64,000 bases of DNA from the NCBI GenBank assembly GCA_029747015.1, contig JAKOGI010000573.1:143501-207500 (forward strand), written 5' to 3'. Shown here in pieces: positions 45,478-57,039 of this stretch. Origin of the DNA: Carnegiea gigantea. Its lineage: Eukaryota; Streptophyta; Magnoliopsida; Caryophyllales; Cactaceae. The notes beneath the pieces were generated by a model that worked only from the letters and a program-made list of their open reading frames with translations, was not told where the DNA came from and searched no databases. Each line of letters opens with the position of its first letter. Within the stretch, counting starts at the first letter, position 1. Made by a program: the position numbers and the translations under genes.

Positions 45478-46620
45478 TGATGGGAGTTTGATCACCAAAG
45501 ACTCCACTGAGCTTGAGGAGATAGCCAAGGGGGGTCCAAGTTTAGAAGGGATTAAGGGAGTTATAGCAATGGTTAGGGAACACCTCCAGCACGCAGTTCT
45601 TCCCAACTCCAGTTCATCCAGTTTCTGGCCAGATTTTGTGACCATGATCAGTATTAATCACAAGTTGGGGAGGGCCTTCTACTCCCTCTCACCTTTAGTT
45701 CAGTTTCTCCTTGAACCAATAAACTAAGTTTCAACGATTTTGGAGCACAGGAGGTCAGTCAGCTAAGTCCAAGCTCTAGGCAGTGCTTTCTGGACTTCAA
45801 TCCAGCATAGTCCAGTTTTGGAGGGAAATTTAAAGGCTTCTAGGCATGCATTTGGCACGTGCTTTCAGGCCTCAAAAGTAAGCTAAAATATTTATCAGAT
45901 AAGCTCCTAAAAGATGGCAGCTAGCCCCTCAAAGTTTGCTTTTATCGAGCTGACGATTGAAGAAAACGGTCTAAAATCCAGCTAGTGTACTTACTGCCTG
46001 AAGTGATCATTAGGTGATCTAATCAAGTTGCAAGTTGCATTTTAGCCTACATAAGAGTCATTTTGAGAGTCTAAACCCGGCCATTTATGCTAATATGAGT
46101 GAAACCTCTTCTGATTATTTGAAGGATCAGAATAGGTGTCAATAGCTCCATGGGTTAGTTTCAAATCTGCTTGTAATACCCTAGACTGATGTGATTAGCA
46201 TCCAGTTTTCTTGTTTTTGCAACTTAGTCATTGGCTTGTAAGAGAGGTGGTCATATAAAACATCTCTCCTTTGGTATTGTATTCCGCTTATCATCTATTG
46301 AATTCAGAATTGAGTTTACACTCAGTTTTCTCTCAAATTTCTAGTGGTTGTATCTTGAGTTGGTAGCTCAAGTGATGATACACTAGGTTATTTTAGTTCT
46401 TCTTGGTGGTGTTTCTGTATTCAGAAATCTCTAAAGTAACTGCCTAAGTAAGTCTCAAGTGTGGTGTTTCTGTATCACTTGAAGATCGCTTGATTTTCCA
46501 ACTCTATCTTACCAGTTGTACAATATGTTTGAATTTAATCTATGTTGTTGTCTTGAGGAAGAGTAAGGCTAGGTACATCATTTTTATTTTTATTTTTGGT
46601 TTGGAAGGCTAGGTACATCA
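45478..46620 (+). repeat. Solo LTR candidate
   Basis: Starts TGATG and ends CATCA, flanked by CAAAC and TAAAC (4 of 5 alike). A TATA-like CATATAAAACATC lies near 46254. The motif AAGGCTAGGTACATCA occurs twice at the end (46565-46580 and 46605-46620). No internal region follows. Its last 260 bp recur at 52008-52258. Confidence 0.5.
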
Positions 46621-46653
46621 TAAACATCAACAAAATATTTATTTTTTCTACTT

Positions 46654-46680
46654 AATAATAATAATAATAATAATAATAAT
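46654..46680. repeat. (AAT)n microsatellite
   Basis: Nine or so AAT units; the other copy of the block has a shorter run at 52292-52312. Confidence 0.9.
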
Positions 46681-47659
46681 TCCTGTTTTAGAAAAAATAT
46701 TTTTTTAAAAACAAACACAACTCCACCACCAAACCACCCCATCCAAAACCCTTACTGCCCAATCACCAAAGCCAAAGAACAAGCTAGTGTCCAACAACTT
46801 CAAATTCGAAATGTCAGCCGTCACCGGTCATTGACCAAACTTTATGCCACTACTTTCATTTTCGTCTCTTTTCTCTTACACCACCTCCTATTTGCCTTAT
46901 TTTTTTTAATTTTAATGAAGCTTTTCCCCCCCAATTTTATACATTTTTTTAATTTCTTGAAAGATTTTTTACTTTTAAAGTACTTTTACCTAAAAAATAA
47001 ATTAAAATTTTAATTTACCTACTATAATAAGTAAATAGGTTATCCACCTCAAAAAAAAAAAAGTTAATGGGTTATCTAGTGAAAATTAAACAAAAGACTA
47101 AAACATATTACATTTTGGAACAACACATAAACATAGCGGTAGATTGGGTAAAAGTTGAAAATATAGTGGCATTCAAGGCTAGGAAGTAGGAACTCACTGC
47201 TAATTAGTGGCTATTCATGACTCATAAGCATCAAAACACCCCCCCAAAAAAACCAATATTGGGCAAAAAAAGAAAAACCTAATAAGTGATCCTTCAGTGC
47301 CACCGACCTTTCAATTTTTCTTCACTTTATCACTCAAGTTTTTTGGGGGTCAAGTTTACCATTACTGAAAATATTTTAATCAACTTTACCACTCTATAAA
47401 CCCTTTAACTAGCTATAACAAGTTAAAGAGTATTTCCTTTTTTCCCCTACATTGAGATGGAAAAGGTCGAAATAAAAGCAATTTTGGTTAAATGAAAAAA
47501 TCAGCCCACAACTGCCACTCCTCTTCCATTCTCATCACCTTCATATGTTCACCTCTATGGCCCCCAAAGTTGGGCGTCACTCATTATGGGAAACCTAACC
47601 CCAAATTGCATCATTATCCTTGCTTCAAACAGCAAAATTGACAGCACAATTATACTTCA

Positions 47660-48093
47660 GGCCCTCTTCGGCAAAATTAGCGGTTTAAATAGCAGATAGC
47701 GGTTTAGGTAGCGGATAGCTGTTCAGGTAACGGATAGCGTTTCTAATTTAGCTGTTAGCGGATAGCTGTTTAGAAGAGTAGTTGAATAAAATGTGTTCGG
47801 TAAATTTAGCTATTGGATTAGCTGATTAATGTAAATTGACATAAAAGGATATAGATAATTTCCAAAGATAAAATTTCCGAAGGGTAATTTTTGGTAAAAA
47901 AAATATGAAACGGTACTTTTGAATGTAAAACTTTAATACTATTAGCTTTTCAAAAATGCTACTTAAAATGCTAAACGCTACTTGAAATGCTAGTCAAAAC
48001 ACTACGTTACCGAATACTAAAAATTATGTGATGAGTGTATTGACTTAGTCAAAACGCCAAACGCTACCCAAAACACTGTTGCCGAACACGCTC
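47660..48093. mobile_element. Tourist/Harbinger-like MITE (434 bp)
   Basis: Present in the left block copy only; the right copy reads straight across (near 53308), so this is a defined insertion. Ends are GGCCCTCTTCGGCAA and, inverted, GAGCGTGTTCGGCAA; TCA is duplicated at 47657-47659 and 48094-48096. Several AGCGGATAGC-like subterminal repeats follow the left end. A 3-bp duplication and GGCC...TTCGG ends fit PIF/Harbinger-type MITEs. Non-coding. Confidence 0.8.
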
Positions 48094-48233
48094 TCAATCA
48101 GTTTCTACCGAAAGGTATCCAAATATGTTGAAGTTAGTTCCTAAACCATAATCCCTAATCGAGGTCGGAAAACGTAATCCCCAAAATTGTACATCTTTTT
48201 TTGTTGCAATTCAGAAAATTAAGTTTAAATTTG

Positions 48234-48473
48234 TGATGCTGATCTAGAAGATAACAACGGAAAAGAAGAGAGAGAAAGAAGAAGAGAGAGAGAACATGTT
48301 CATTGAATTCGCATGCCCTTCTATTGATTCCCAAATGATCCTTATACAAGCAATTGCGCCGGAAAGTTTGTTCAAACAACCTTGCTAACAACTCTAACAA
48401 AATCTGAGCTGGCAAACTAACAATTATTAGTAAAAATCATGCGTGCAGCACGTGACAGAAGAAGTATGTGTCA
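48234..48473 (-). repeat. 3' LTR of the Reina-like element (240 bp)
   Basis: On the - strand TGACACATAC...CAGCATCA. The 86-codon frame at 48155-48415 lies across it and is not a gene. Confidence 0.8.
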
Positions 48474-48490
48474 ATCCTTCCCCCTTGAAA
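48474..48490 (-). other. Polypurine tract of the Reina-like element
   Basis: Reads CAAGGGGGAAGGAT on the - strand, next to the LTR. Confidence 0.8.
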
Positions 48491-48502
48491 ACAAGATTGA
48501 CC

Positions 48503-49657
48503 TCAAGCTTGCAAATTGAATTTGGGAAATTTCTTCTCGATGTCCGAGTAGAGTTCCCATGTAGCCTCCTCTGTTGGTGCATTGGACCACTGTATTAAAA
48601 CATACACCATTGCATGATTGCCTGATTTGCCCAACTTCCTATCTAATACTGCTATGGGTTCAGCTTGGATCAATCCATCCTCATCAATTTCAGGCATATA
48701 GCTCTGGACAGCTATAGAATCAACATACCTCTTGAGTTGTGAGGTATGAAAAACTGGGTGTACCTTGGAAGTGGGACGAAGTTATAACTTGTAAGCTACC
48801 TTCCCCACCCTAGTTGTGATGGGAAATGGACCAAAGTACCTTGCAGCCAATTTATGGCAGGTTCTTAATGCCACTGAGTTTTGCCTGTAAGGTTATAATC
48901 TGAAACACACCAAGTCTCCCACCTAAAATTCTGCATCACTTTTGTGCTTGTCGGCCTGAGACTTCATCCTATTCTGAGCTCGCGTCAAGTGAAATTGCAG
49001 TATCTTGAAGCATTCCTCCCTACCCCTAAGACTTCTATCCACAGCTTCAACCTTACTGTCCCCTGTGATGTATGGCACATGCAGGGATGGGGCCTGACCA
49101 TAGACAGCTTCATAAGGTGTGGTTCCAATGGCTAAATGCCAGTTAAAATTATACCACCATTCAGCCAATGGTAGCCACAATACCCATTCCTTAGGTTTTT
49201 CTCCAACCATACACCTCAAGAAGGTCTCCAGGCATTTATTTACCACCTCTATCTACCCATCTGTCTATGGGTGGTAGGAAGTGGACATGTGAAGTGCAAC
49301 ATGTTGCATGGTAAATAACTCTGTCCAGAACTTGCTTAAGAACACCTTATCCCTATCACTGACAATAGTCTTTGGTAGACCATGCAGTTTATATATGTGT
49401 TCAAAGTAGAGTGGTGCTACATTAGCAACACTAAAGGGATAAGATAAGGGTAAAAAGTGAGCATATTTGCTCAACCTATCTACTACCACAAATATAGTAT
49501 CCTTACCCCTGGAAGGAGGCAAGCCTTCGATGAAATCCATTGAGATATCTACCCATATAGCCCCAGGAATAGGTAATGGTTGCAGAGAACCAGTTGGAGA
49601 TTGTAAAATGGGCTTACCTCTTTGGCAGACCACACAAGTTCTCACCCAATTCCTCAC
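48503..49657 (-). pseudogene. Integrase and chromodomain-like end of the Reina-like element
   Basis: In sense order: C-x2-C of the zinc domain (CVVCQRG, near 49630), the catalytic core with Asp in DISMDFIEGLP, the second Asp in VSDRD, and the Glu region after STSYHPQTD; then WLPLAEWWYN and TTPYEAVYGQ; then a chromodomain-like tail at 48503-48697 (VYVLIQWSNAP...EATWE) ending PKFNLQA. Stops between 49265 and 49246, near 48920 and in 48700-48900 break it. Confidence 0.85.
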
Positions 49658-50171
49658 TTATTTTTTCATCCCCTTCTAATAGAACCAGCTAGACAACTTT
49701 TTGTAGGTTTCCTCTGACTCAGAATGTACCCCAAAAGGAGAGGTATGAACCAATTTGATCAAGTTGTCCCTCAAGCCAATATCCTTGCCTATTACCAGCC
49801 TTCTATTCCTCTTAAGTAATCCTTGACTCCAAGTTACTTAGAAGGGGACTATTGCTGTGTAGTTAATTGAGCTATTAACGGCTGTAATTCCTAATCCTCT
49901 TCCCAGCTCTTTTTGATGCTATCCAATAAGCCGGTATCAATAGAGCTCAAGGTAAGTTCCATGAGTTGTGCACTTGTAATTCTTGAAAGAGAATCAGCTG
50001 TGGTATTTTCTTTCCCCTTCTTGTAGACTATCTCATAATCTAAACCCAACAGTTTAGGTAGCAACTTGCTCTATATAGGGGTAGAGATCTTCTATTCCAA
50101 TATGTATTTAAGACTGAAATGATCAATCCTAATGATAAAGTGTGTCCCAACTAAATAAGATCTCCATTTCC

Positions 50172-50581
50172 CTACAGCATACACAACAGCCAAAAGTTCC
50201 TTCTCATAAGCTGATAATCCATGATGCTTAGTGTCAAGTTTTTGCTTATAAATGCAATAGGATGCCCTTGCTGCATCAATACAGCTCCAATACCCACTCC
50301 AGAGGCATCTGTTTTAATGATAAGCTGCTCCTGGAAGTTAGGAAGTGTAAGTACAGGGGCTGTTGTCATGATAGATTTCAAAGTGATGAATGCCTCTTCA
50401 ACCTTAGGATTCCAATGGTATTTTTATTCAATAAATCTATGAGGGGTTTGCTGATAAGACTATATCCTTTAATAAACTTCCTGTAATACCCTGTCAACCC
50501 CAAGAATCCCCTTAGCTGTTTGATGGTAGTTGGCACAGGCCAGTTTAACATGGCCTCTATTTTCTTTGGATCAGTAGCCAC
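50172..50581 (-). pseudogene. RT end and RNase H of the Reina-like element
   Basis: 50378-50581 gives the connection ([18 protein letters not shown]), and 50172-50381 opens RNase H with IKTDASGVGIGAVLMQ (catalytic Asp) and IAFISKNL. The two frames overlap by a shift near 50380. The remainder of RNase H and the linker to integrase (49660-50170) is stop-rich. Confidence 0.85.
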
Positions 50582-50595
50582 TCCATTAATGAGAT

Positions 50596-50603
50596 GATAT
50601 GTC
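50596..50603 (+). other. hAT target duplication, left
   Basis: GATATGTC, identical to 51304-51311. Confidence 0.95.
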
Positions 50604-51303
50604 TAGGGGTGTTCATTAAACGGTCCAGGACCGGACCGACCCGAAGACCGAGTCGGACCGGACCGAACCGGACCGGACCGACGCCTTTCGGTCCGGTCCT
50701 CGGTCCTCTCTTTTCCGACTTTCGGTCTTCGGTCCGGTCCGGTCTCGGACCGGTTGGACCGACAATTGGACCGGACCGGACCGATTTGGGAATTAAGCTT
50801 TTTTTTGGGGGGGGTTTTAGGTTTGGACCTTCTATTTGGGCACTTTTCAAGGTTTTTGGTTTTGTGCGAAGGACCTTCTGTTTGGGCACTTTTCAACCTA
50901 GAGTAGAGAGCAAAACCAAAAACCAAAAACCTTCTGTTTGGACCTTCGTGAAGGAGAAGAGGCGCGAGTAATGGAGAAGATGCCTGAATTCAAGGTTTTT
51001 GGTTTTGTGGTTGTGTTTTTCTCTCTCTTTTTTTTGGGCTGAAGTTAGATTTGGGATGATGTCAAATTTAGGCTAAAGGGTTTGTAATGTATGGGTTCAT
51101 GAGTCATGACCCAAACAGTTTCAAAAGTATCCAGGATAGGACCGGTCCAGATTCGATCCGATCTCGGTCCGGTCCGGGTTCTGGCCGGTCCGGTCCGGTC
51201 CGGACCGAATCTGAAACGGTCCGGTCCTCGGTCCCCACCTAGGTCTTATTCGGTCTTCGGTCCGGTCCGGTCCGGTCCGGTCCTGGACCGATGAACACCC
51301 CTA
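50604..51303. mobile_element. Non-autonomous hAT element (700 bp) with CCGG-rich ends
   Basis: Terminal inverted repeats TAGGGGTGTTCAT / ATGAACACCCCTA and a perfect 8-bp target duplication (GATATGTC) define a hAT-superfamily insertion. Behind each end lie dense arrays of GGTCCGG/CCGGACC in inverted orientation. No transposase is present; the Pro/Arg/Gly frames on both strands come from the heptamer arrays. It sits between the palm and connection parts of the Reina-like RT, so it came after that element. Confidence 0.95.
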
Positions 51304-52007
51304 GATATGTCCCAAATACTCCATGTGCTGATCTCCAAAGGAACACTTGCTTCTCTTTGCATACAGGGTATTAGATCTTAAGATCTCAAAAGTAGTCCTT
51401 AAGTGACTCAAATGGAGGCCAAGAGTAGGACTGTAGATAAGGATATCATCAAAAAATACTAAAATGAATTTCCTTAAATATGGCTTGAAAACATGATTCA
51501 TAAGAGCTTGGAAGGTTGAGGGTGCATTGATCAAACCAAAAGGCATGACCACAAATTCATAGTGCCCTTTATGTGTTCTGAAGGCTGTTTTAGCAATGTT
51601 CCCATGATACATCCTTACCTGCTAGTAACTTGATCTGAGATTAATCTCAGAAAAGTACCTTGATCCATGTAGTTCATCCAATAGCTCTTTAATGATAGGT
51701 ATAGGGAATTTATCTTTGATGGTGTACTTATTTAATTCCCTATAGTCTACACACATTGTCCATGTGCCATCCTTCTTCTTAACTAACACGATTAGAGATG
51801 AGTAAGGGCTTTAACTAGGTCTCACAACCCCAGTCTCCAATATTTCTTGAACTATTTTTTCAATAAAATCTTTTTGCAAGGTAGGATATATGTAAGGCCG
51901 TACATTGATGGGGGGGTGTTCCTTCTTTGAGGATTATGTGATGGTCATAACTCCTGTGAGGAGAGAGACCCTTTGGCTGAAGAAATATATCCCCATATTC
52001 ATCCAAT
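51301..52007 (-). pseudogene. Reverse transcriptase of the Reina-like element, N-terminal and palm part
   Basis: Sense order: [19 protein letters not shown] near 51770, a [15 protein letters not shown] block near 51680, then 51301-51612 with KTAFRTHKGHYEF, VMPFGLINAPSTF and FFDDILIYS (both catalytic Asp present). The first Asp region (INLRSSYQQ) has Asp changed to Asn. The reading breaks at the hAT element and resumes at 50581. At the other end it stops at the joint near 52007. Confidence 0.85.
51304..51311 (+). other. hAT target duplication, right
   Basis: GATATGTC, identical to 50596-50603. Confidence 0.95.
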
Positions 52008-53445
52008 AGTTGGTAGCTCAAGTGATGATACACTAGGTCATTTTAGTTCTTCTTAGTGGTGTTTCTGTATCCAAAAATCTCTAAAGTAACTGCCCAAGTG
52101 AGCCTCAAGTGTGGTGTTTCTGTATCATTTGAAGATCGCTTGATTTTCCAACTCTATCTTACCAGTTACAATCTGTTTAAATTTAATCTATGTTGTTGTC
52201 TTGAGGAAGAGTAAGGCTAGGTACATCGTTTTTTTTGTTTGGAAGGCTAGGTATATCATAAACATTAGCAAAATATTTATTTTTTCTAATTAATAATAAT
52301 AATAATAATAATTCCTGTTTTACAAAAAATATTTTTTTTAAAAAAAAAAAACACAACTCCACCACCAAACCACCCCATCCACAACCCTCACTGCCCAATC
52401 ACCACAGCCAAAGAACAAGCTAGTGTCCAGCAATTAACCTCAAATTCGAAATGTCAGCCGTCGCCGGTCATTGACCAAACTGTATGCCACTGCTTTCATT
52501 TTCTTCTCTTTTCTCTTACACCTCCTCCTACTGGCCTTATTTTTTAAAATTTTAATAAAGCTTTCCCCCCAATTTTATACATTTTTTAATTTCTTGAAAA
52601 GATTTTTTACTTTTAAAGTACTTGTACCTAAAAAATAAATTAAAATTTTAATTTACCTACTACAATAAGTTAATAGCTTATCCACCTCAAAAAAAAAAAA
52701 AAAAGTTAATGGGTTATCTAGTGACAAATTAAACAAAAGACTAAAACATATTGCATTTTGGAACAACACATAAACATTGTGGTGGATTGGGCAAAAGTTG
52801 ACAATATAGGGGCATTCAAGGCTAGGAAGTAGGAACTTACTACTAATTAGTAGCTATTCATGACTCATGAGCATCAAAACACCCCCCCCCAAAAAAAAAC
52901 CAATATTGGGCAAAAAAAGATAAACCTAATAAGTCATCCTCCAGTGCCACCGACCTTTTAATTTTTCTTCACTTATCACTCAAGTTTTTTAGGGGTCAAG
53001 TTTACCATTTCTGAAAATATTTTAATCAACTATACCACTCTACAAACCCTTTAACTAGCTATAACAAGGTAAGGAGTATTTCGTTTTTTTCCTACTACAT
53101 TGAGATGGAAAAGATCGAAATAAAAGCAATTTTGGTTAAATGAAAAAATCAGCCCACAACTGCCACCCCTCTTCTATTCTCATCACTTTCATATGTTCAA
53201 CTCTATGGCCCCCAAAGTTGAACGTCACTCATTATTGGAAACCTAACCCCAAATTGCATTATTATCCTTGCTTCAAACAGCAAAATTGACAGCACAATTA
53301 TACTTCAATCAGTTCCTAACCGAAAGGTATCCAAATATGTTGAAATTAGTTCCTAAACCGCAATCCCTAACCGAGGTCAGAAAACGTAATCCCCAAAACT
53401 GTACATCTTTTTTTGTTGCAATTCAGAAAATTAAGTCCGAATTTG
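52008..53445 (+). repeat. Duplicated block, right copy
   Basis: Second copy of 46359-48233 without the MITE; its end (53441-53445, ATTTG) is the empty insertion site of the Reina-like element, after which the sequence continues as ordinary flank. Confidence 0.9.
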
Positions 53446-53754
53446 CAACTTAGACCCAAATTTGAACCTTAAAAATCCCTAAGTTTGCTACTATAAGAAG
53501 GAGATCGAATTAAATTACAAACTTTGGTGGGGGTTGAAGGCGTAGGGGGTGATTGTTTTGGGTTGTTGGATGATGTTGGTTTCCTCCTATATGTGGTTTG
53601 CTGGTTGATGATTCATGATTTATGATTTATGATTTATGAAGACTAATTTTGGGTCAAATGCACTTGTTAATTTGGAGCTGGAGCCACGTTCTGTGTTGTG
53701 ATGACATTTTTATCAACTACATTATAAATTGGTGATTGAGAGCCTGTAGGTGGG

Positions 53755-53787
<33 letters not shown>

Positions 53788-54200
53788 CTATGGTTAGTCC
53801 TATACTCCTACGTTTCTTCAGATTTGTAAAACCAGGGTATGCCCTGTGTAGATTGGAAAAGCTTTCTAGATAATTCAATGCAATGGCTTTGTGCCTATAC
53901 CCTTTATGTCACGAATTTCACTGAGATTGAAGGAGATTAATTTACAGGTTCATTTAGCTTCAAATTAGCAAACTAAAGCTATTGCAAAACTATTGCAAAA
54001 TATGTTAAGACATGTTCTAACATTACAAAGCAATCATTACAAAATATACAGATACTCATCAGAGGCACAAGGTCAGAATTACAATCAGTAAGCACCATCA
54101 CAAAATTAGCATATACTACAACTATCATGAACCATATGTCAGGATGTGAATGAGATACATACTGTCCATCTCATCACCAAATCCAAAATCATAAAGACAC
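53446..54200. other. No gene seen; 27-base poly(A) run
   Basis: Flank of the duplicated block and 3' region of the MULE gene. A run of 27 A lies at 53762-53788 after TTTTTT, and TGATTTATGATTTATG repeats lie near 53610-53640. Confidence 0.6.
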
Positions 54201-54599
54201 CTAATCGAAGTTTAAAATATCATTAAAGAGCGCAATAGTTTGACTTTCTTGACTTGGAATGACTTCCCTACCCATTCTGAAAGTTGTGGCTCGCCTCACT
54301 AGAAGCTTTGACATTAGCTGATTAGTAGAGGCAGTAGCACCAAAACTTAAGTGCGCATATGCTGTGGAGGTTGAGGCAACAACACTAGATAACATAGAAG
54401 AGTCAGTAGCAACTTCAATTGACATAGCAGTTCTAGCAATTGTACTAGCAGAAACAGCACATGCAGAAGCAGAAATGGAACCTGTACTAGCAGAATCAGC
54501 ACTGGCAGCAGTAGGATTAGTAACAGCAGCACCAGAAAAATCATCAGCATAAGGTGTAGAAGTAGAATTGGATGGAGCTGAATTTGAGCTTCCTAGTCC

Positions 54600-54683
54600 C
54601 TAAATAAAATTTGATAATAAGATCAAAATTAATTAAAAAATTATGAGGTTATCAAGGGACAACCAAGTGTAATAAGAATTCAC
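54600..54683 (-). other. Intron 2 of the MULE transposase
   Basis: 84 bp, GTGAATTC...TTTATTTAG on the - strand, between the zinc knuckle and the Ser/Ala-rich tail. Confidence 0.6.
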
Positions 54684-55616
54684 CATTTGCTTACAAGTTT
54701 TGTTATTATGGCCAAGGCGTCCACATTTTGAGCATTTAACAGTTCCACACTGCTCTTAATATAGTCCTATATCGGCTGCGAGATGTTGTTTCCCCTTCTT
54801 CCAGTATTCTTTTGAATTTCCACGAGCCTCTTTTTTCCTCTTTAAATTTAGGGGCAACAATTGAATCCATTTTGAGCTTTAGCCCAGAAATTTGGTCTAT
54901 TTATAGGATGCAATGTATATGCATATATTTTTCTCAACTTTTCAATGCTGTAACGCTCATGAACATATTGAATTGGATCCATTTTCTCCTCTCTCATCAC
55001 TGCTAATGCATGAGCCACATGGAATGACACTCAACCCCCATGCGTTAAAAGTGCATGTCTTAGCTAATATGATAACCACAAAGCCTTCAATTCCATGATC
55101 CACACTATATAGTCCATGGCCCGCTCTAGTCGCTTGCCACCACCTAGATTGATCCTTTTCTTTCTCCAACTTCTTAAGGACAGGCGGACATATCTCTTGT
55201 TGTCAATGCTCAGCCATTTGTTTCATAAAAGCAACCCTTTTCATGATCGATTTGAAAATGTCATCAAGCATTATGTAAATCGGCTTAAATCTTGCCTCTA
55301 TTATGGATGCATTGAATATTTCAGCCATATTGTTGTCAACTGAGTCACATTTATATATGGTTTGCAAAAAAGCCTACAAAAATGCTTGGGGTCCTTGTTT
55401 TCTAAGAATTGCCATACACCAACATCTAATTGTTGCATCTCATTCGCATACTTCTCAAAGTGAATCTGATTTGATGGCTTGGCCAATTTCCAAAACACAT
55501 CTCTGTATTGCAAGCCTTTCCATCTCTTCCCGAGATTAGCATATACAATATACATGCCTCGCATATAATCTATGTTCAGCCTCTGGTAGAAAGTGTAAAA
55601 TGACATCAACAAGACT

Positions 55617-55827
55617 CTGAACATTAGAATAATAAATTTAGAGAATAACAAAAATAATACTAAGAAGACATCAATAGAACCAACATAGGCAGAAAGATAC
55701 AAAGGTAGCAGTGGCAGAATTAATAGATGGGCAAAAACATAAAGTATAGCATAATAACTAAAATTAAGCACTAAAATAAATTAAAAAACTAGATTAGCAT
55801 AAGAAAATAAAATTTTCAACAATTTAC
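55617..55827 (-). other. Intron 1 of the MULE transposase
   Basis: 211 bp, GTAAATTG...TAATGTTCAG on the - strand, AT-rich; it splits the catalytic domain and restores the family's block order. The first part of the 156-codon frame 55301-55771 is this intron read through. Confidence 0.7.
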
Positions 55828-57039
55828 CTTTTGTTGGTTTGAAATGATGGTCTATCCTTGCCCATCCATCATGTCCAAATCTTCTGCAAGAGTTCAAAGA
55901 ACCACCTCCATGTTTCTTTGTCTTCCTTTTGTGCCACCGCCCAAGCAATCAGATACATTTGGTTGTTGGCATCTCGACCAACTGCAGATAAAACCTAGCC
56001 ATCCCATGGGCCCTTTAGGAAACAAGCATCAACGCACAAGACTTTCCTACATCCATCCAAGAATCCATTCTTAAAGCTACCAAAGCATACGTATATGGAC
56101 TTGAAACATGGCCTCGTGGCATGTTTTCCACACCCAACTTAACAGTTAAATCTCTGTTATTGGGCAAAAGCTCAGTGCGTAATCCCCAAGCATGTTAAGT
56201 TGCATCTCATAATCCCCTAAGATCAATGTCGAAGCCTTTGCTTGAGCTCATATACACATAGACATTGAAGCTACATAAATTGCGTCTTTCTCCACCAACT
56301 TACTCAGCTCTCTCAACTTCAAAGTTGGTCTCCATATATTTACATGCTAACCATATCACTAGACATCTTCCTCATTCCCTTCTCAAAGCTAAAAGGAATG
56401 CAACCATGAGGGTTAGGCATTTTTTCCTTATTTGGAAAGATTGCTTTCTTTGTGGTTTTGAAGCCCACAATGTCCATTTGCATCCCTCCGCTATGCAACA
56501 TACTTGAAATCTTCGTTTGTCACTGTGTTAGATCTTCAAATTATACCCTTTAGCTATTCCATAGTGCTCTAAGGCATCTCTAAGCTTCCTGTTATTAGCA
56601 AATTTCATGCCAGCTTCCAACTCAACACCCTCTTGCGAAGTGCTTGCCTCGAATCTAGGGTATCTCTTTCTCCTTTTCTTTTTTTTCTTCCTCCCCCATC
56701 ATTAGCATTATCACTTTCACTACTCAGAGGGTTGTCTGCATCATCTGAATCTTGGTAATATGAACTTAATGCACCTAAATCATCAAATATGTTGATCTCA
56801 GTCAAGATCTCCCTAGTTTCAGCCCTTACCTCCCTCCATTCAGCAAAAATGTCCTATTGCAGTTTTTTGGTCCTCTTTAATTTGAGCAGCATCTTCATCC
56901 TTAGAATCTGAGCCATGCTCATTGTAATCATCATCAGCCGTATGATCACTTTCACCATCTTCTGAATCAATATCATTAGCCACATATTGAATATTGTATT
57001 CTTATCATGGTATACATCTAACTGAACAGTTCCTGACAT

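Larger units (their letters stand above)
46359..48233 (+). repeat. Duplicated block, left copy
   Basis: Matches 52008-53445 along its length apart from the 434-bp MITE at 47660-48093. It includes the end of the solo LTR, an AAT microsatellite and AT-rich unique-looking DNA, and ends at the insertion point of the Reina-like element. Confidence 0.9.
48234..52007 (-). mobile_element. Reina-like gypsy element, 5' half missing
   Basis: A 240-bp LTR, polypurine tract and pol back to the start of RT remain on the - strand; protease, gag, PBS and the 5' LTR are absent and the sequence changes into the right copy of the duplicated block at about 52007. Short LTRs and a chromodomain-like end suggest the Reina lineage (inference). 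The block copy at right holds the empty target ATTTG (53441-53445), which matches ATTTG beside the LTR (48229-48233). Confidence 0.85.
54201..57039 (-). pseudogene. Mutator-like element (MULE) transposase, mudrA type
   Basis: In sense order: start at 57039 (MSGTVQLDVYH), an acidic Asp/Glu/Ser-rich stretch, the MuDR DNA-binding region (GMKFANNRKLRDALEHYGI near 56620-56560; EGCKWTLWASK near 56470), the MULE catalytic domain (VLCVDACFLKGPWDG near 56030, then AVGRDANNQMYLIAWAV and ETWRWFFELL), a block after the first intron (YANLGKRWKGLQYRDVFWK; 55301-55540), a worn SWIM zinc finger (about 55000-55080), a YVHERYSIEKLRKIYAY block, a CCHC knuckle CSKCGRLGHNNKTC (about 54690-54735) and a Ser/Ala-rich tail to the stop at 54201. 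It would cut and move the element. Several frameshifts (near 56990, 56600, 55030) and stops make it inactive. Confidence 0.85.

Noticed and set aside
50557..50971. Pro/Arg/Gly-rich frames on both strands (107-125 codons)
   Set aside because: They arise from the GGTCCGG heptamer arrays of the hAT element and are open in several frames at once.
54364..54552. Ala/Glu-rich + strand frame
   Set aside because: Antisense to the Ser/Ala-rich tail of the MULE transposase.
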